A DNA stretch of 64,000 nucleotides from an uncultured Duodenibacillus sp. (lineage in GTDB: Bacteria; Pseudomonadota; Gammaproteobacteria; Burkholderiales; Burkholderiaceae_F). Under the pieces are notes generated by a model. The model was given only the letters and a program-made list of their open reading frames with translations, did no database searches and was not told the DNA's origin. Both the position numbers and the translations under genes were made by a program. Where the stretch lies: contig CALXKM010000049.1 of NCBI GenBank assembly GCA_944388865.1, forward strand, positions 113,072 to 177,071, written 5' to 3'. This document shows positions 27,786-36,091 of the stretch, piece by piece. Numbering within the stretch: the stretch's first letter is position 1; each line of letters starts with the position of its first letter.

Positions 27786-28997
27786 ATGACAGCTATGCAG
27801 CAGCTGCCGCTTGGACAATCAGGATTTTCTGCGTTAAGACTGAGTAACGCCGTCTATGTTGACAAAACTTTGATGATCAACGAGTTGGCACGCAATGTCG
27901 GGAAGTTTTTTCTGGCGCGTCCCAGGCGATTCGGAAAATCGCTTTTGATTTCTACGTTCGAGTCGTTGTTTGCCGATGGCTTGACTCAATTTAAAGGATT
28001 GGCAATTGAAAAGCTCTGGACTGACCAAACCTATCCGGTTGTCAGACTTGATTTCTCGCAAGCCAAAGAATTTGCGAGCGCAGAGGAGTTTGTTTGCAAG
28101 TTCAAGACGCTTCTTGCTGCTGGGTTTCGAAAAGCGGGCTTTTCTCCAAGCGGCACCGAGAGCGTTGTTGCCGATATCGCTGATTGGCTTGAGAGACTTG
28201 CGCCCTGTTCGCTGGTCGTTTTGATTGACGAGTATGATTCGCCGCTGACGGCGTGCCTAGACAACGCAGATCTTTTCGAAAGCGTGCGGTTGGCGCTGAG
28301 CGACTTTTATCTGATGCTCAAAAGCTGCGACAAGGCGCTTCGATTTTTGTTTTTGACTGGAATTACAAAGTACAGCAGCACGAACATTTTCTCTGGACTC
28401 AACAACGTGACCGATATTTCACTTGAGCCGGCCTATGGAACGTTGCTGGGATATACGCAAAAAGAAATCGAAATTTATTTTGCCGACTATTTAAGCAAAG
28501 CGGCGCAAGTGCTCAACCTTGAGCAAGAAGAGCTTCTATCAGAACTTCGAGATAACTACAACGGCTTTTGCTTTGATCAGCTTGCTCAAACGAGCGTTTA
28601 TTGCCCTTGGTCTGTTCTGAGTTTTTTGAGAACGCCTGCAGTGGGTTTTGAGAATTATTGGTATGTGAGCGGCGGACATCCGACTGTTTTGCTCAACTAT
28701 ATGTCTGACCACAGGCTGGGCGATCCTCGCAGCTTTAACGAGCCGGTCGTTATTAAGCTTGAGTCATTGGCTTCTCCTCAAAGCTACAACGACATGGCGC
28801 CGGAAGTGTTGCTGACGCAAACTGGCTATTTGACGATAAAAAAACGACTCTCGAGAGTGCATTTGCTGATTGGATATCCAAATCAAGAGCTGTACCTTTC
28901 GATGGGACGACTTTATGCTGGTGAGCTGCTGCGACGCGGCCAAGATGTCAATGATCCGCTGGCGTTCTGGACATTGTCGCTTGCTGAAGAGAATTAG
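27786..28997 (+). CDS. AAA-ATPase-like protein (N-terminal part of a split ATPase/nuclease gene)
   Basis: A 403-residue product matching the AAA-ATPase-like family found in scattered, variable copies in anaerobes. The family start LPLGQSGFSALRLSNAVYVDKT is followed by a Walker A-like ARPRRFGKSLL and Walker B VVLIDEYDSP, and later ITKYSSTNIFSGLNNVTDIS. In full-length members the ATPase is followed by a PD-(D/E)XK nuclease domain. Here the frame is closed by TAG 28995-28997 exactly before that domain, which continues in the same frame. ATG 27795 is an alternative start. The gene looks more AT-rich than its neighbours, consistent with a mobile accessory gene. Its role is unknown, possibly defence or nucleic-acid processing. 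Confidence 0.8.
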   Translation: MTAMQQLPLGQSGFSALRLSNAVYVDKTLMINELARNVGKFFLARPRRFGKSLLISTFESLFADGLTQFKGLAIEKLWTDQTYPVVRLDFSQAKEFASAEEFVCKFKTLLAAGFRKAGFSPSGTESVVADIADWLERLAPCSLVVLIDEYDSPLTACLDNADLFESVRLALSDFYLMLKSCDKALRFLFLTGITKYSSTNIFSGLNNVTDISLEPAYGTLLGYTQKEIEIYFADYLSKAAQVLNLEQEELLSELRDNYNGFCFDQLAQTSVYCPWSVLSFLRTPAVGFENYWYVSGGHPTVLLNYMSDHRLGDPRSFNEPVVIKLESLASPQSYNDMAPEVLLTQTGYLTIKKRLSRVHLLIGYPNQELYLSMGRLYAGELLRRGQDVNDPLAFWTLSLAEEN

Positions 28998-29366
28998 GAA
29001 ACGATTGTTCGCCGCTTCAACGCTGTTATGAATATGATTGATTATCAGCGTTATCCAATTTCTGATGAGGCTAGCTGCAGAAGTCATCTCCAGATGTTGT
29101 TGATCGGTGCTGGTCTTGTTCCCAGAGTGGAAACGCATTGCGCCCTCGGACGCAGCGATTTAGAGGTTGATGCCGGTAATCGACATTGGGTTTTTGAATT
29201 GAAATACGCGCAAAACGCTCAACAGGCTCAAAAGCTTGCAAGTCATGCCGCTTTTCAGATGACAAGCCGCAACTACGGCGTTGCATTCAGACAAAAAGAA
29301 ATCCTTCGAGCAGTTCTCGTCTTCAGCTCAAAGGACAGGCAGTTTACGGCATGGAAACAAGTCTAG
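28998..29366 (+). pseudogene. PD-(D/E)XK nuclease domain cut off by an in-frame TAG
   Basis: The reading frame continues without shift after TAG 28995-28997 and encodes about 122 residues matching the C-terminal nuclease domain of AAA-ATPase-like proteins. The PD-(D/E)XK residues look intact: the Asp in GRSDLEVD and the ExK in WVFELKYA. ATG 29028 or 29034 could in principle start it separately, but no good ribosome-binding site is seen. Either the gene is a recent nonsense pseudogene, or the two domains are made separately or by read-through. Confidence 0.7.
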
Positions 29367-29397
29367 AAGCGGCTGAGAAGCCGCAATTTCGGCATCC

Positions 29398-29439
29398 TGC
29401 GAGGAACTTGCCTTAAGCGCTCAAAAAAAGTTCCTCGCA
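29398..29439. other. Inverted repeat between convergent genes
   Basis: TGCGAGGAACT 29398-29408 pairs with AGTTCCTCGCA 29429-29439 (11 bp). A smaller stem, GCGGCT 29369-29374 with AGCCGC 29379-29384, precedes it. The position between convergent genes suggests a terminator, but no T-run directly follows either arm. Confidence 0.5.
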
Positions 29440-29458
29440 AAACTCAAAAAGATGCCTC

Positions 29459-29899
29459 TTAATCGCAAGAGCCGGCCATTTCCGGAACCATCGTCATGAG
29501 TTCCTGGCCTTGAGCATCGTAAAATGTCAGTCCCTTGTCGGTCATTTTGACGGTACGTGCGCCGGACATCATTTTGAGCATTTGATCTTCGAGCGCCATG
29601 TATTTGGGGGCGCACATCTTGCGCGTCGTGGCAACCTTGTCAAAGAGGATGTTTGTGCCGTCAAATTGAAAAGAGCCGTGGGCGCGGTTGCAGCCCAGAT
29701 CGCCTGTGACCATGTTGTTGGGCAGAAATTCGAGCATGGGCGTAACGCTGCAGTCAGCTTCGGGCGGCACCTGCATCATCCAGCTTGTGCCTTCAAGGAC
29801 AACAGGCTTGGCGTTGGTCTTGTCAACGTTGGTCGTCGAACAGGCCGTTAAAGCGCCTGCGCAGCAGACAAGGGCGGCCGCTTGCAGTATTTTCTTCAT
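29459..29899 (-). CDS. META-domain lipoprotein (HslJ-like)
   Basis: A 146-residue exported protein with a lipoprotein signal (MKKILQAAALVCCAGALTAC; lipobox LTAC, acylated Cys about residue 20) followed by a META/HslJ domain. Domain features are LEGTSWMMQ, then LEFLPNNMVTGDLGCNRAHGSFQFDG and a C-terminal GLTFYDAQGQELM strand. HslJ-like proteins are outer-membrane or periplasmic stress-associated proteins of unclear mechanism. GGAG 6 bp upstream supports the ATG at 29899; a start four codons earlier exists. Confidence 0.85.
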   Translation of the reverse strand: MKKILQAAALVCCAGALTACSTTNVDKTNAKPVVLEGTSWMMQVPPEADCSVTPMLEFLPNNMVTGDLGCNRAHGSFQFDGTNILFDKVATTRKMCAPKYMALEDQMLKMMSGARTVKMTDKGLTFYDAQGQELMTMVPEMAGSCD

Positions 29900-30369
29900 A
29901 AAAAGCTCCAAAAAGTCAAAAGTGCTCGTATTCTATCGGCAAACGCATGCGCAGCGAGCAAAATGCGCGCGTACATCAGCGCAGTTTCGACTTTGCTGCT
30001 TTTGTCGCGCGAAAAAAAAAAGCGGAAATGCAAGGCACTTCCGCTGTCAATCAAACCAAAGGAGAATTAAGAAAACAAGGAAGAGTTCAGTTTTCTTGAT
30101 GCGTACTTTACGGCAAGAGGCTCTCAAAATCTGAAACGATTTCTGAGCAGCGCAACAAGATGTGTCTGAGGCGGTTCTTCAGGGGCGGGCAACAGGGACT
30201 CTGAGGGCTGATGAAAATTCTGAGGTTGAGACTTAAAAATCTATTCAAATGCCTGATAATAAAGGCTTTTTAGAGGTCGCTTGCAGTTCTTCGAACGCGA
30301 ATTGTCATGCGGCGGCAATAATTGCATTTAGAAACATAGCTTTGGTTTTTTTGCATCTTTGACGAATTG
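29900..30369. other. Intergenic region with an orphan minus-strand terminator
   Basis: This 470-bp stretch between the divergent META lipoprotein and ZIP genes holds no convincing protein-coding gene. A clear minus-strand terminator sits at 30012-30044 although no minus-strand gene lies to its right. The + strand before the ZIP gene has no obvious Shine-Dalgarno. A short minus-strand open frame at 30124-30240 lacks a start codon. Confidence 0.6.
30012..30044 (-). terminator. Minus-strand intrinsic terminator without an assigned gene
   Basis: On the minus strand a 6-bp stem (GCGGAA/TTCCGC, 30022-30027 with 30039-30044, 11-nt loop) runs into a 10-base T-run (A-run 30012-30021 on +). It would end a transcript starting within 30045-30366. 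Confidence 0.65.
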
Positions 30370-31257
30370 ATGACGCTCATTTGGATTGCAGCGGCAAACT
30401 TCATCAGCCGGGCATTGGCCGTTGGACTTGCCTGCTGGCTTTCGTTTCGTTTGTTTGCCCGTTTTTCAAACATGATCTCCTCGCTTGCCGCGGGGCTCAT
30501 GCTCACGCTTGCCTGCACGCACCTTGTTCCTGAGGCCGTGCATGCGGGCATTGACATTCATGAAGGCGGGTTGGTGCTGCTAGGCTCTTTTGCCTTTTTC
30601 GTTGTGCTCGATGCGGTGCTGAGCGCTTCCGGCGGACACAGCCATGCGCTGCCGGAGATGACCAAGCGAGCAGTTTTGCTCGGAGGTACAGGAGTGCCTG
30701 AGCCTCTTGACAAAGTTTCGGGGCGCGCCGCCACGCTGCTTTTGGGAGCGGCCTGCCACAATTTTGTCGACGGCGTTCTGATTGCCGCTGCATTTATGGT
30801 GTCCAACACAACGGGCGCGGCGGTGACGGCGGCCGTCTTTGGGCATGAATTGCCGCAAGTGGTGGGCCAGCTTGTGATTCTTTCGCAGACGGGCCTGAGC
30901 ACGAAGAAGGCTGGCAAACTTGCACTTTTGGCGGCCATGGCTTCGGTTCTGGGCGGCATTGCGGGCTGGGCGGTTTTTGGTCTCATGCATCAGCTTGTGG
31001 GCTATGCCATGCTGGTGTCGGCGGCAAGCTTTATTTTTGTCGTGCTCAGCGTGCTGCTGCCGGCCATGATGCACGAAGACGATGCAGGGTGCTGCACAAA
31101 GCGAAGGATGCCCGTGCGCGAACTTGCGGCCATGGCCGTGGGCATCGTTTTTTCTCTTTTGGTGCTCGCTCCCTTGCATGAAGAAGCGCATGCGGCGGTT
31201 CATGAAGACGAGCATGCGCAGGCAAGCACGTTATTCGACGTCCCGCACGAGCATTGA
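30370..31257 (+). CDS. ZIP-family metal transporter
   Basis: A 295-residue inner-membrane protein of the ZIP family, which imports Zn2+ and related divalent metals. About eight transmembrane helices are visible. The metal-binding helices IV and V carry the hallmark HNFVDGVLIAAAF and GHELPQVVGQLVI motifs; another His-rich stretch (HLVPEAVHAGIDIHEGG) lies near residue 55-75. The His/Glu-rich C-terminal tail (HEEAHAAVHEDEHAQ) is typical of metal carriers. ATG 30370 is used, one codon after an in-frame TTG. Confidence 0.9.
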   Translation: MTLIWIAAANFISRALAVGLACWLSFRLFARFSNMISSLAAGLMLTLACTHLVPEAVHAGIDIHEGGLVLLGSFAFFVVLDAVLSASGGHSHALPEMTKRAVLLGGTGVPEPLDKVSGRAATLLLGAACHNFVDGVLIAAAFMVSNTTGAAVTAAVFGHELPQVVGQLVILSQTGLSTKKAGKLALLAAMASVLGGIAGWAVFGLMHQLVGYAMLVSAASFIFVVLSVLLPAMMHEDDAGCCTKRRMPVRELAAMAVGIVFSLLVLAPLHEEAHAAVHEDEHAQASTLFDVPHEH

Positions 31258-31347
31258 CAAGCGCCGATTGCTCGAGGCTCTAGATGACCGCCTACGGCGC
31301 CTCGTCTACAATCGGCTGGCTGATATGAGAAAAAGAACATTTTTGGT

Positions 31348-31782
31348 ATGACCATCAAAATTTTCGATCTGTGCTGCGCCAACGGCCATGTTTTTGAAGG
31401 CTGGTTTTCGAGCGTTGAAGACTTTGAGAGCCAAAACGACAAAAAGCTCATTGCCTGTCCGATCTGTTCGGATACGCGCATCGAGCGTCGCCCGTCGCCG
31501 AGCCGCATCGGCCGCAGTTCAGAAAAATCTACCGACAAAGAGCCTCGCCTTGAAGCGTTGCGCGAGCGCTTTGAAGCCATCATGGCGCAGGTGCGCGAGG
31601 CTGCCGTCAAGGCCGAAGACGTCGGAGAGGGCTTTGCGCATGAGGCCCGAGAAATTCAGGCCGGGCGCGCACCCGAGCGCAACATCCGCGGCCGCTGCAC
31701 GGCCCGGGAGGCGCTTGAGCTCGTCGAAGAAGGCATCAGCGTGCTGCCGATCCCTGAGTCGAGCGGCAAGACGCTTAACTAA
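31348..31782 (+). CDS. DUF1178-family zinc-ribbon protein
   Basis: A 144-residue protein of the uncharacterised DUF1178 family, common in alpha- and betaproteobacteria. It begins with a zinc-ribbon-like FDLCCANGHVFEGWF and CPICSD pair (four metal-binding Cys/His positions) and ends with a conserved EIQAGRAPERNIRGRCTAREALELVEEGI segment, written here as two blocks: EIQAGRAPERNIRG and ARELVEEG-like. Function is unknown. It is followed closely by the PPOX-fold gene. Confidence 0.85.
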   Translation: MTIKIFDLCCANGHVFEGWFSSVEDFESQNDKKLIACPICSDTRIERRPSPSRIGRSSEKSTDKEPRLEALRERFEAIMAQVREAAVKAEDVGEGFAHEAREIQAGRAPERNIRGRCTAREALELVEEGISVLPIPESSGKTLN

Positions 31783-31805
31783 CCGAATGCAATAAGAGTT
31801 TCAGC

Positions 31806-32279
31806 ATGAGAAGACGCGATAGACAGACAAGCACCGAGCAGGCGCTCGAGATCATCTCTGAGGCTTCCTGGGCAGTGTTGAGCGTCGTTGACGCTCAAGG
31901 CCGTCCTTACGGTACGCCGGTGTCTCCGGTTTTGTTGAACGGAGCCTTGTATTTTCACGGCGCTCAGGAAGGCGGTGCGCGAAGCCGTGCGCTTGATGTC
32001 TGCCCTGAAGTGAGTTTGTGCGCCGTGTCGCGCTGCGAGGTGCTTGCCGGCCGCTACGCACTGGATTTTGAAAGCACTGTTGTGCGAGGACGCTGCTCGA
32101 GGGTCACAGATTTAAACGAAGCAAAAGCAGCTCTGCGGGCGATTGCCAAGCGCTACGATTCGCAGGCCGACGCGGCCAGGACCGAGGAAGTAATCAAGAG
32201 CAGTCTGGAGAAAACGGCGGTCTGGAGAATTGACATTGTCGAGATCTCCGGCAAGGCAAGGCAGCCGCGCGGGCACTAG
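31806..32279 (+). CDS. Pyridoxamine-5'-phosphate-oxidase-fold (NimA-like) flavoprotein
   Basis: A 157-residue protein with the split-barrel FMN-binding fold of the PPOX superfamily. ASWAVLSVVDAQGRPYGTPVSPV and LYFHGAQEGGARSRAL are the typical first strands and FMN-phosphate region of NimA-like proteins. These reduce small nitro compounds or bind FMN/heme; the substrate here is not known. It lies 23 bp after the DUF1178 gene and probably shares its transcript. Confidence 0.85.
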   Translation: MRRRDRQTSTEQALEIISEASWAVLSVVDAQGRPYGTPVSPVLLNGALYFHGAQEGGARSRALDVCPEVSLCAVSRCEVLAGRYALDFESTVVRGRCSRVTDLNEAKAALRAIAKRYDSQADAARTEEVIKSSLEKTAVWRIDIVEISGKARQPRGH

Positions 32280-32375
32280 AGTCTTCATCGCCACTCGGGA
32301 AAACGTTTGGGATTGTTGCGCCTGCCGGAGCTTTTTGATAGGCTCAAGCTCGTTGGCGCACCGTCAGCCTCTGAG

Positions 32376-32406
32376 CCTTCGGCAGACAATGCTGCCGAAG
32401 GATTTT
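32376..32406 (+). promoter_or_regulatory. Hairpin covering the ribosome-binding site of the AEC carrier gene
   Basis: CCTTCGGCAG 32376-32385 pairs perfectly with CTGCCGAAGG 32392-32401 (6-nt loop), followed by ATTTT. The only Shine-Dalgarno-like AAGG (32398-32401) for ATG 32411 is inside the stem, so the structure should limit translation, or act as a weak terminator, unless opened. Confidence 0.55.
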
Positions 32407-32410
32407 CCTT

Positions 32411-33367
32411 ATGCAAAGCATTCTTCTCATTACTCCGGACTTTCTCATCATTTTGCTTGGCGCAGCGCTTGTCGCATGGCTCAAGTATCCCAAAGGCTTC
32501 TGGCAGTGGGCTGAAAAGCTTGTTTTTTACATTCTTTTTCCGCCGTTGCTGTTTACCTCGATTGCAACATCAAAGCTGACGTTGTCGACTTCGACGACTT
32601 TTCTTGCCGCAAGCATCATCACGATGTTTCTGGGGGTGGCGGCAGCTTGGTCGGTGCGCTGGTTTGTTAAAGCAGATCCCGTTACGCACGCTTCTGTCTT
32701 TCAGTGCGCTTTTCGCTTCAATACATATATCGGCTTTGCACTGTGCTCGCGCATTTACGGCGATGAAGGCTTTGCGCTTTTGGCGCTTCTGATGGCTTTT
32801 TGGGTGCCGATCAGCAACACGATTGCAGTGGGCGTGCTTGCACATGCCGTTGCTCGGCGCGACGCGCAGCAAAACGTTGCATCAGGACGAGGATTGAGCA
32901 GCCGTCAGGTGTTGAAGTCAACTTTTTTTGCCGTGGTGAAAAATCCTCTCATCATCGCCACGGTCTGCGGATTGCTTTTCAATATCAGCGGTTTTGTGAT
33001 TCCAGGGGTAGCGCTCGATTTCATGAAGCATCTCGGATCGGCCTCGCTTGCCATGGGGCTTTTGTGCATCGGTGCCGGCCTGCAGGTTAAGGGTTTGACG
33101 AGCGGCTTGAAGCTTTTGGCTGCGGCAACTTTTGTGCGGCTGGTGGTGATCAGCGTTTTTGCTCTGATCATGATTCATGTCTTTGAGCTGCCGGCAGCTG
33201 CCGCGGGTGTTCTTTTGATTTTCGCTTCGCTGCCTACGGGGCAGAGCTGCTACGTTATGACGGCCAATATGCGAGGCGACGCCGCAGCTGTTGCAAATCT
33301 GACGACGATGCATACGGTAGCGGCCATGGCAACGCTGCCGATATGGATATCCTTGTTCATTTTGTAG
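32411..33367 (+). CDS. AEC-family (auxin efflux carrier-like) transporter
   Basis: A 318-residue inner-membrane protein with about ten transmembrane helices in two 5-helix repeats. FILLGAALVAWL..FPPLLFTSIATSKL (split here) and the second-half VVKNPLIIATVCGLLFN and GLLCIGAGL are typical of the AEC family, which in bacteria includes malonate and malate carriers such as MleP-type permeases. Its exact substrate is unknown; an organic acid is plausible given the carboxylate island downstream. It lies 62 bp before the D-cysteine desulfhydrase gene. Confidence 0.88.
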   Translation: MQSILLITPDFLIILLGAALVAWLKYPKGFWQWAEKLVFYILFPPLLFTSIATSKLTLSTSTTFLAASIITMFLGVAAAWSVRWFVKADPVTHASVFQCAFRFNTYIGFALCSRIYGDEGFALLALLMAFWVPISNTIAVGVLAHAVARRDAQQNVASGRGLSSRQVLKSTFFAVVKNPLIIATVCGLLFNISGFVIPGVALDFMKHLGSASLAMGLLCIGAGLQVKGLTSGLKLLAAATFVRLVVISVFALIMIHVFELPAAAAGVLLIFASLPTGQSCYVMTANMRGDAAAVANLTTMHTVAAMATLPIWISLFIL

Positions 33368-33429
33368 TATCTTGATTGAGAAAAGGCTCAGGGTTGAGCT
33401 TTCGTTTCTATTAAAAGGAGGAGAAATCA

Positions 33430-34494
33430 ATGAGCAGCAGACTTCAAGAGGCGCGCGACAGACTCAACCGTCTCGGAAAAATATCTCTAGGTTTTTATCC
33501 CACGCCGTTTCATAAGCTCGAGCGCATTTCCGAAGAGTACGGCGTCAATCTTTGGATTAAGCGCGAAGACTTTTCAGGCACCACGCTTTTTGGCGGCAAT
33601 AAGATTAGAAAGCTTGAGTATCTTCTGAAGGACGCCAAGGATCAGGGGTGCGATACGGTCTTTACCTATGGCGCCACGCAGTCCAACCATGCCATGGAAA
33701 CCTGCACGGCAGCTCGTCGTTGCGGCATGCGGCCAGTGCTCTATTTGGGAGCAATCGTCGAGCCCAAGCCCGATGATGTTCGCGCAAATCTGCTGCTTGA
33801 CCGAATTTTGGGCGCTGAAATTCACATTCTTGCCTCCGAAGGTCGTTCGACCAAGGACACGATGAAGGCCAATGAGGCGATCTTTGCCGCACATCGCGAG
33901 CAGCTTGCCAAAGAAGGCCACAAGGTCTACGACATTCCCATTGGCGGCTCGACGCCGCGCGGTGCGGCAGGTTTTGCCGAAGCCTACATCGAGCTGCTCG
34001 AACAAGCTGCAGACAAGGGCATGACGATCGACTATCTTTATACGGCCACCGGCAGCGGCGGCACGCTCGCTGGTCTCACGGCAGGCAAGATTCTTGCGGG
34101 CGACGCGCATGCCACAACGCGCGGCATCATCGTCGGCAAGAAGGATCCCTCGACCTATGGTCAGGGCGTAGCCGACATCGCCAATAAGATTCTCGAGCTT
34201 ACGGGCAACGAGCCGAGCGCGACGACGGATCATTTCGAGCTTTATGCCGACTATGTAGGCCCGGGCTACGAAAAGCCCTACAGAGAGGCCAACGACGACA
34301 TCCGCTATCTGGCGCGTACGGAAGGAATCTTTACCGATCCCGTTTATTCGGGCAAGGGATTCCACGGCATGATGGATCAGATCAGAAAAGGCATGGTGCC
34401 CAAGGGATCGACGGTTGTGTATCTGCACACGGGCGGCGCGACGGCGCTCTTTTCCGAGCCGGAGATTATCGGCGACTTGAGAGACGATCTTTAA
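33430..34494 (+). CDS. dcyD: PLP-dependent D-cysteine desulfhydrase family protein
   Basis: A 354-residue member of the D-cysteine desulfhydrase/ACC-deaminase branch of PLP fold II enzymes. These degrade D-cysteine to pyruvate, sulfide and ammonia, or act on related substrates. The PLP-binding Lys58 lies in FGGNKIRKLEYLL and the phosphate-binding loop in TATGSGGTLAGL. A very strong AGGAGGAG precedes the ATG by 7-10 bp. The desulfhydrase versus ACC-deaminase choice is inferred from overall pattern. A RidA gene, which removes reactive enamines made by such enzymes, lies 1.6 kb away on the other strand. Confidence 0.85.
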   Translation: MSSRLQEARDRLNRLGKISLGFYPTPFHKLERISEEYGVNLWIKREDFSGTTLFGGNKIRKLEYLLKDAKDQGCDTVFTYGATQSNHAMETCTAARRCGMRPVLYLGAIVEPKPDDVRANLLLDRILGAEIHILASEGRSTKDTMKANEAIFAAHREQLAKEGHKVYDIPIGGSTPRGAAGFAEAYIELLEQAADKGMTIDYLYTATGSGGTLAGLTAGKILAGDAHATTRGIIVGKKDPSTYGQGVADIANKILELTGNEPSATTDHFELYADYVGPGYEKPYREANDDIRYLARTEGIFTDPVYSGKGFHGMMDQIRKGMVPKGSTVVYLHTGGATALFSEPEIIGDLRDDL

Positions 34495-34521
34495 GAAAAA
34501 AAGCGATCAAAGCGCTTCTTT

Positions 34522-34556
34522 AGCCTTTCGCGGCTTCTTGCTGCGAGAGGCTTTTT
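34522..34556 (+). terminator. Terminator after the desulfhydrase gene
   Basis: AGCCTTTCGC 34522-34531 pairs with GCGAGAGGCT 34543-34552 (10 bp, one G-U), followed by TTTTT to 34556. Confidence 0.85.
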
Positions 34557-34562
34557 AATGGG

Positions 34563-34605
34563 CAAAAACAAAAGCCCGCGCAGAAGTTTTGGTTCTGCGC
34601 GGGCT
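34563..34605 (-). terminator. Terminator after the DcuC-type carrier gene
   Basis: Perfect 13-bp stem, 34573-34585 with 34593-34605 (AGCCCGCGCAGAA and complement), loop of 7, with a T-rich tail on the minus strand (A-rich 34563-34573 on +). It lies 42 bp past the carrier stop. Confidence 0.9.
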
Positions 34606-34646
34606 GGTAAAAGACTTCTTAATTCGTCTTTATGGCAGGTTGCCGA

Positions 34647-36038
34647 TTAGGCAACAGGCACATAGTAGAAGAAGAAGTAGATGAAGCCCGTAGCGATCGT
34701 AGCGACAATCATCGGGATGCATGTACGCTTGGCGATCTGGAAGCTCGAGACGCCTGCCATGCCGGCAATAGCGATCAAGGCGCCCGTAATCGGAGAAGAC
34801 ACGCGGCCGAAGGACACGAAGATCTGCAACGGGAAGATGAGCGAGATGATCGGAGCGCCGAGCGTCTTGGCAACATCAGGAACGAGCGGAGCAAACGAGA
34901 AGAATGCAGCGTTGCCCGAACCCATGATGAATGCGCAGACCCACAGCAGCAGACCGCCCACGATGACCATCGTAGCCAGACCGAAGCCAGCGGCGTCAGC
35001 GGCGTTGATGAGGGTGGCCATAGCGCCCGACTTGATGAGGCCGGCAGCGAAGAATTCGCCGCAGACGATCAGCGAAACGACGCTAACCAGGATCTTGCCC
35101 ATGCCTTCGAAGAAGAGCTTGAAGGAAGCAAGCACTTCACGCAGGTTGCGCCAGCGGATGAGTTCGAAGATGATGGCAACGATCGTGGAGATGACCATAG
35201 CGGTCACGACGTCCATACGGATGGGGCTGCCTGCAACCTTCGAGAAGAAGATGATCAGGAACAGCGGGATGATCGGCAGGATGGCGTAGATGCGCGGCAC
35301 ATTCTTATCGGCGTCGGCGGACTTGGCGCCGGCGAGCGTCTGAATGTTGTTCGGGTCGAACTTCCAGCCTTCCTTCTTATCCCACCAGCGCTGAACGATC
35401 ATGTGCGTGATGCAGACGATGAGCGTCACGGCAATAAAGAGCGGCAGCTGGTAGTACACGAAGTATTCGGAGACGTCCATACCGGCGACCTGAGCAGCCA
35501 TGTTGGCGTTGCCGGAACCGGGGCCAGCATCGATGTACTGCGCGCAGCCGATCACGCCCAGAGCAGACAGCGGCGAGACGCCGGAGCGGACGAGAATCGG
35601 ATAGAGCGTCACCATCAGCAGCAGAGCGAGGCCGGCGTGCGAGGGCACGAAGATGGCCATCACCTGAGAGACGAGGAAGGAAGCGCCCAGCAGGATGTAG
35701 GGGCTCTTGATGAGCTTCAGGGGACGTTCAAAGACCTTGAACAGAGCGCTCGAAGCGCCGACGTGCTCCATATAGCGGGAGAAGCCGCCGATGGCCATCA
35801 GCTGCAGGCCCAGACCGGAAATGCGGCCGGCAAAGCCGTCGCTGAAAACCTTGAAGATGTCAAAGCCGCCGAAGTGCGTGGTCTTCTTGGCGTCAAGCAG
35901 CGTGCCCAGATCAAAGACCCAGGTGCACAGCAGCAGCACGAAGCCGCCGATGAACAGCGCTGCCTGCGGGTAGTAGCCCTTCAGAAGCAGATATACGACC
36001 GCGACGATGACAATCGCGGCAATGATAAGACTAACCAT
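34647..36038 (-). CDS. DcuC-family anaerobic C4-dicarboxylate transporter
   Basis: A 463-residue inner-membrane carrier with about twelve transmembrane helices, matching the DcuC family, which mainly exports succinate or exchanges it for fumarate in anaerobes. Features are the N-terminal LLLKGYYPQAALFIGG, SQVMAIFVPSHAGLALLLMVTLYP with the conserved SHAG, GCAQYIDAGPGSGNANMAAQ, and the C-terminal FGRVSSPITGALIAIAGMAG. It is the second gene of a ridA-carrier operon (53-bp gap) divergent from the ttd operon, and ends at a strong terminator. Confidence 0.88.
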   Translation of the reverse strand: MVSLIIAAIVIVAVVYLLLKGYYPQAALFIGGFVLLLCTWVFDLGTLLDAKKTTHFGGFDIFKVFSDGFAGRISGLGLQLMAIGGFSRYMEHVGASSALFKVFERPLKLIKSPYILLGASFLVSQVMAIFVPSHAGLALLLMVTLYPILVRSGVSPLSALGVIGCAQYIDAGPGSGNANMAAQVAGMDVSEYFVYYQLPLFIAVTLIVCITHMIVQRWWDKKEGWKFDPNNIQTLAGAKSADADKNVPRIYAILPIIPLFLIIFFSKVAGSPIRMDVVTAMVISTIVAIIFELIRWRNLREVLASFKLFFEGMGKILVSVVSLIVCGEFFAAGLIKSGAMATLINAADAAGFGLATMVIVGGLLLWVCAFIMGSGNAAFFSFAPLVPDVAKTLGAPIISLIFPLQIFVSFGRVSSPITGALIAIAGMAGVSSFQIAKRTCIPMIVATIATGFIYFFFYYVPVA

Positions 36039-36091
36039 GATGATAGGTTCCTGTCGTTGTAGTTTTGATTGTTCTCTTTGACGAGGTGCGG

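Noticed and set aside
30124-30240. Minus-strand open frame ending in a basic C-terminus, next to an orphan terminator
   Set aside because: It has no ATG, GTG or good TTG start and an in-frame stop just upstream; too short to support as a gene.
34632-36062. Long + strand open frame opposite the DcuC-type carrier
   Set aside because: It is a shadow of the carrier gene: charged, low-complexity translation with no recognisable domain, while the minus strand gives a clean membrane carrier.
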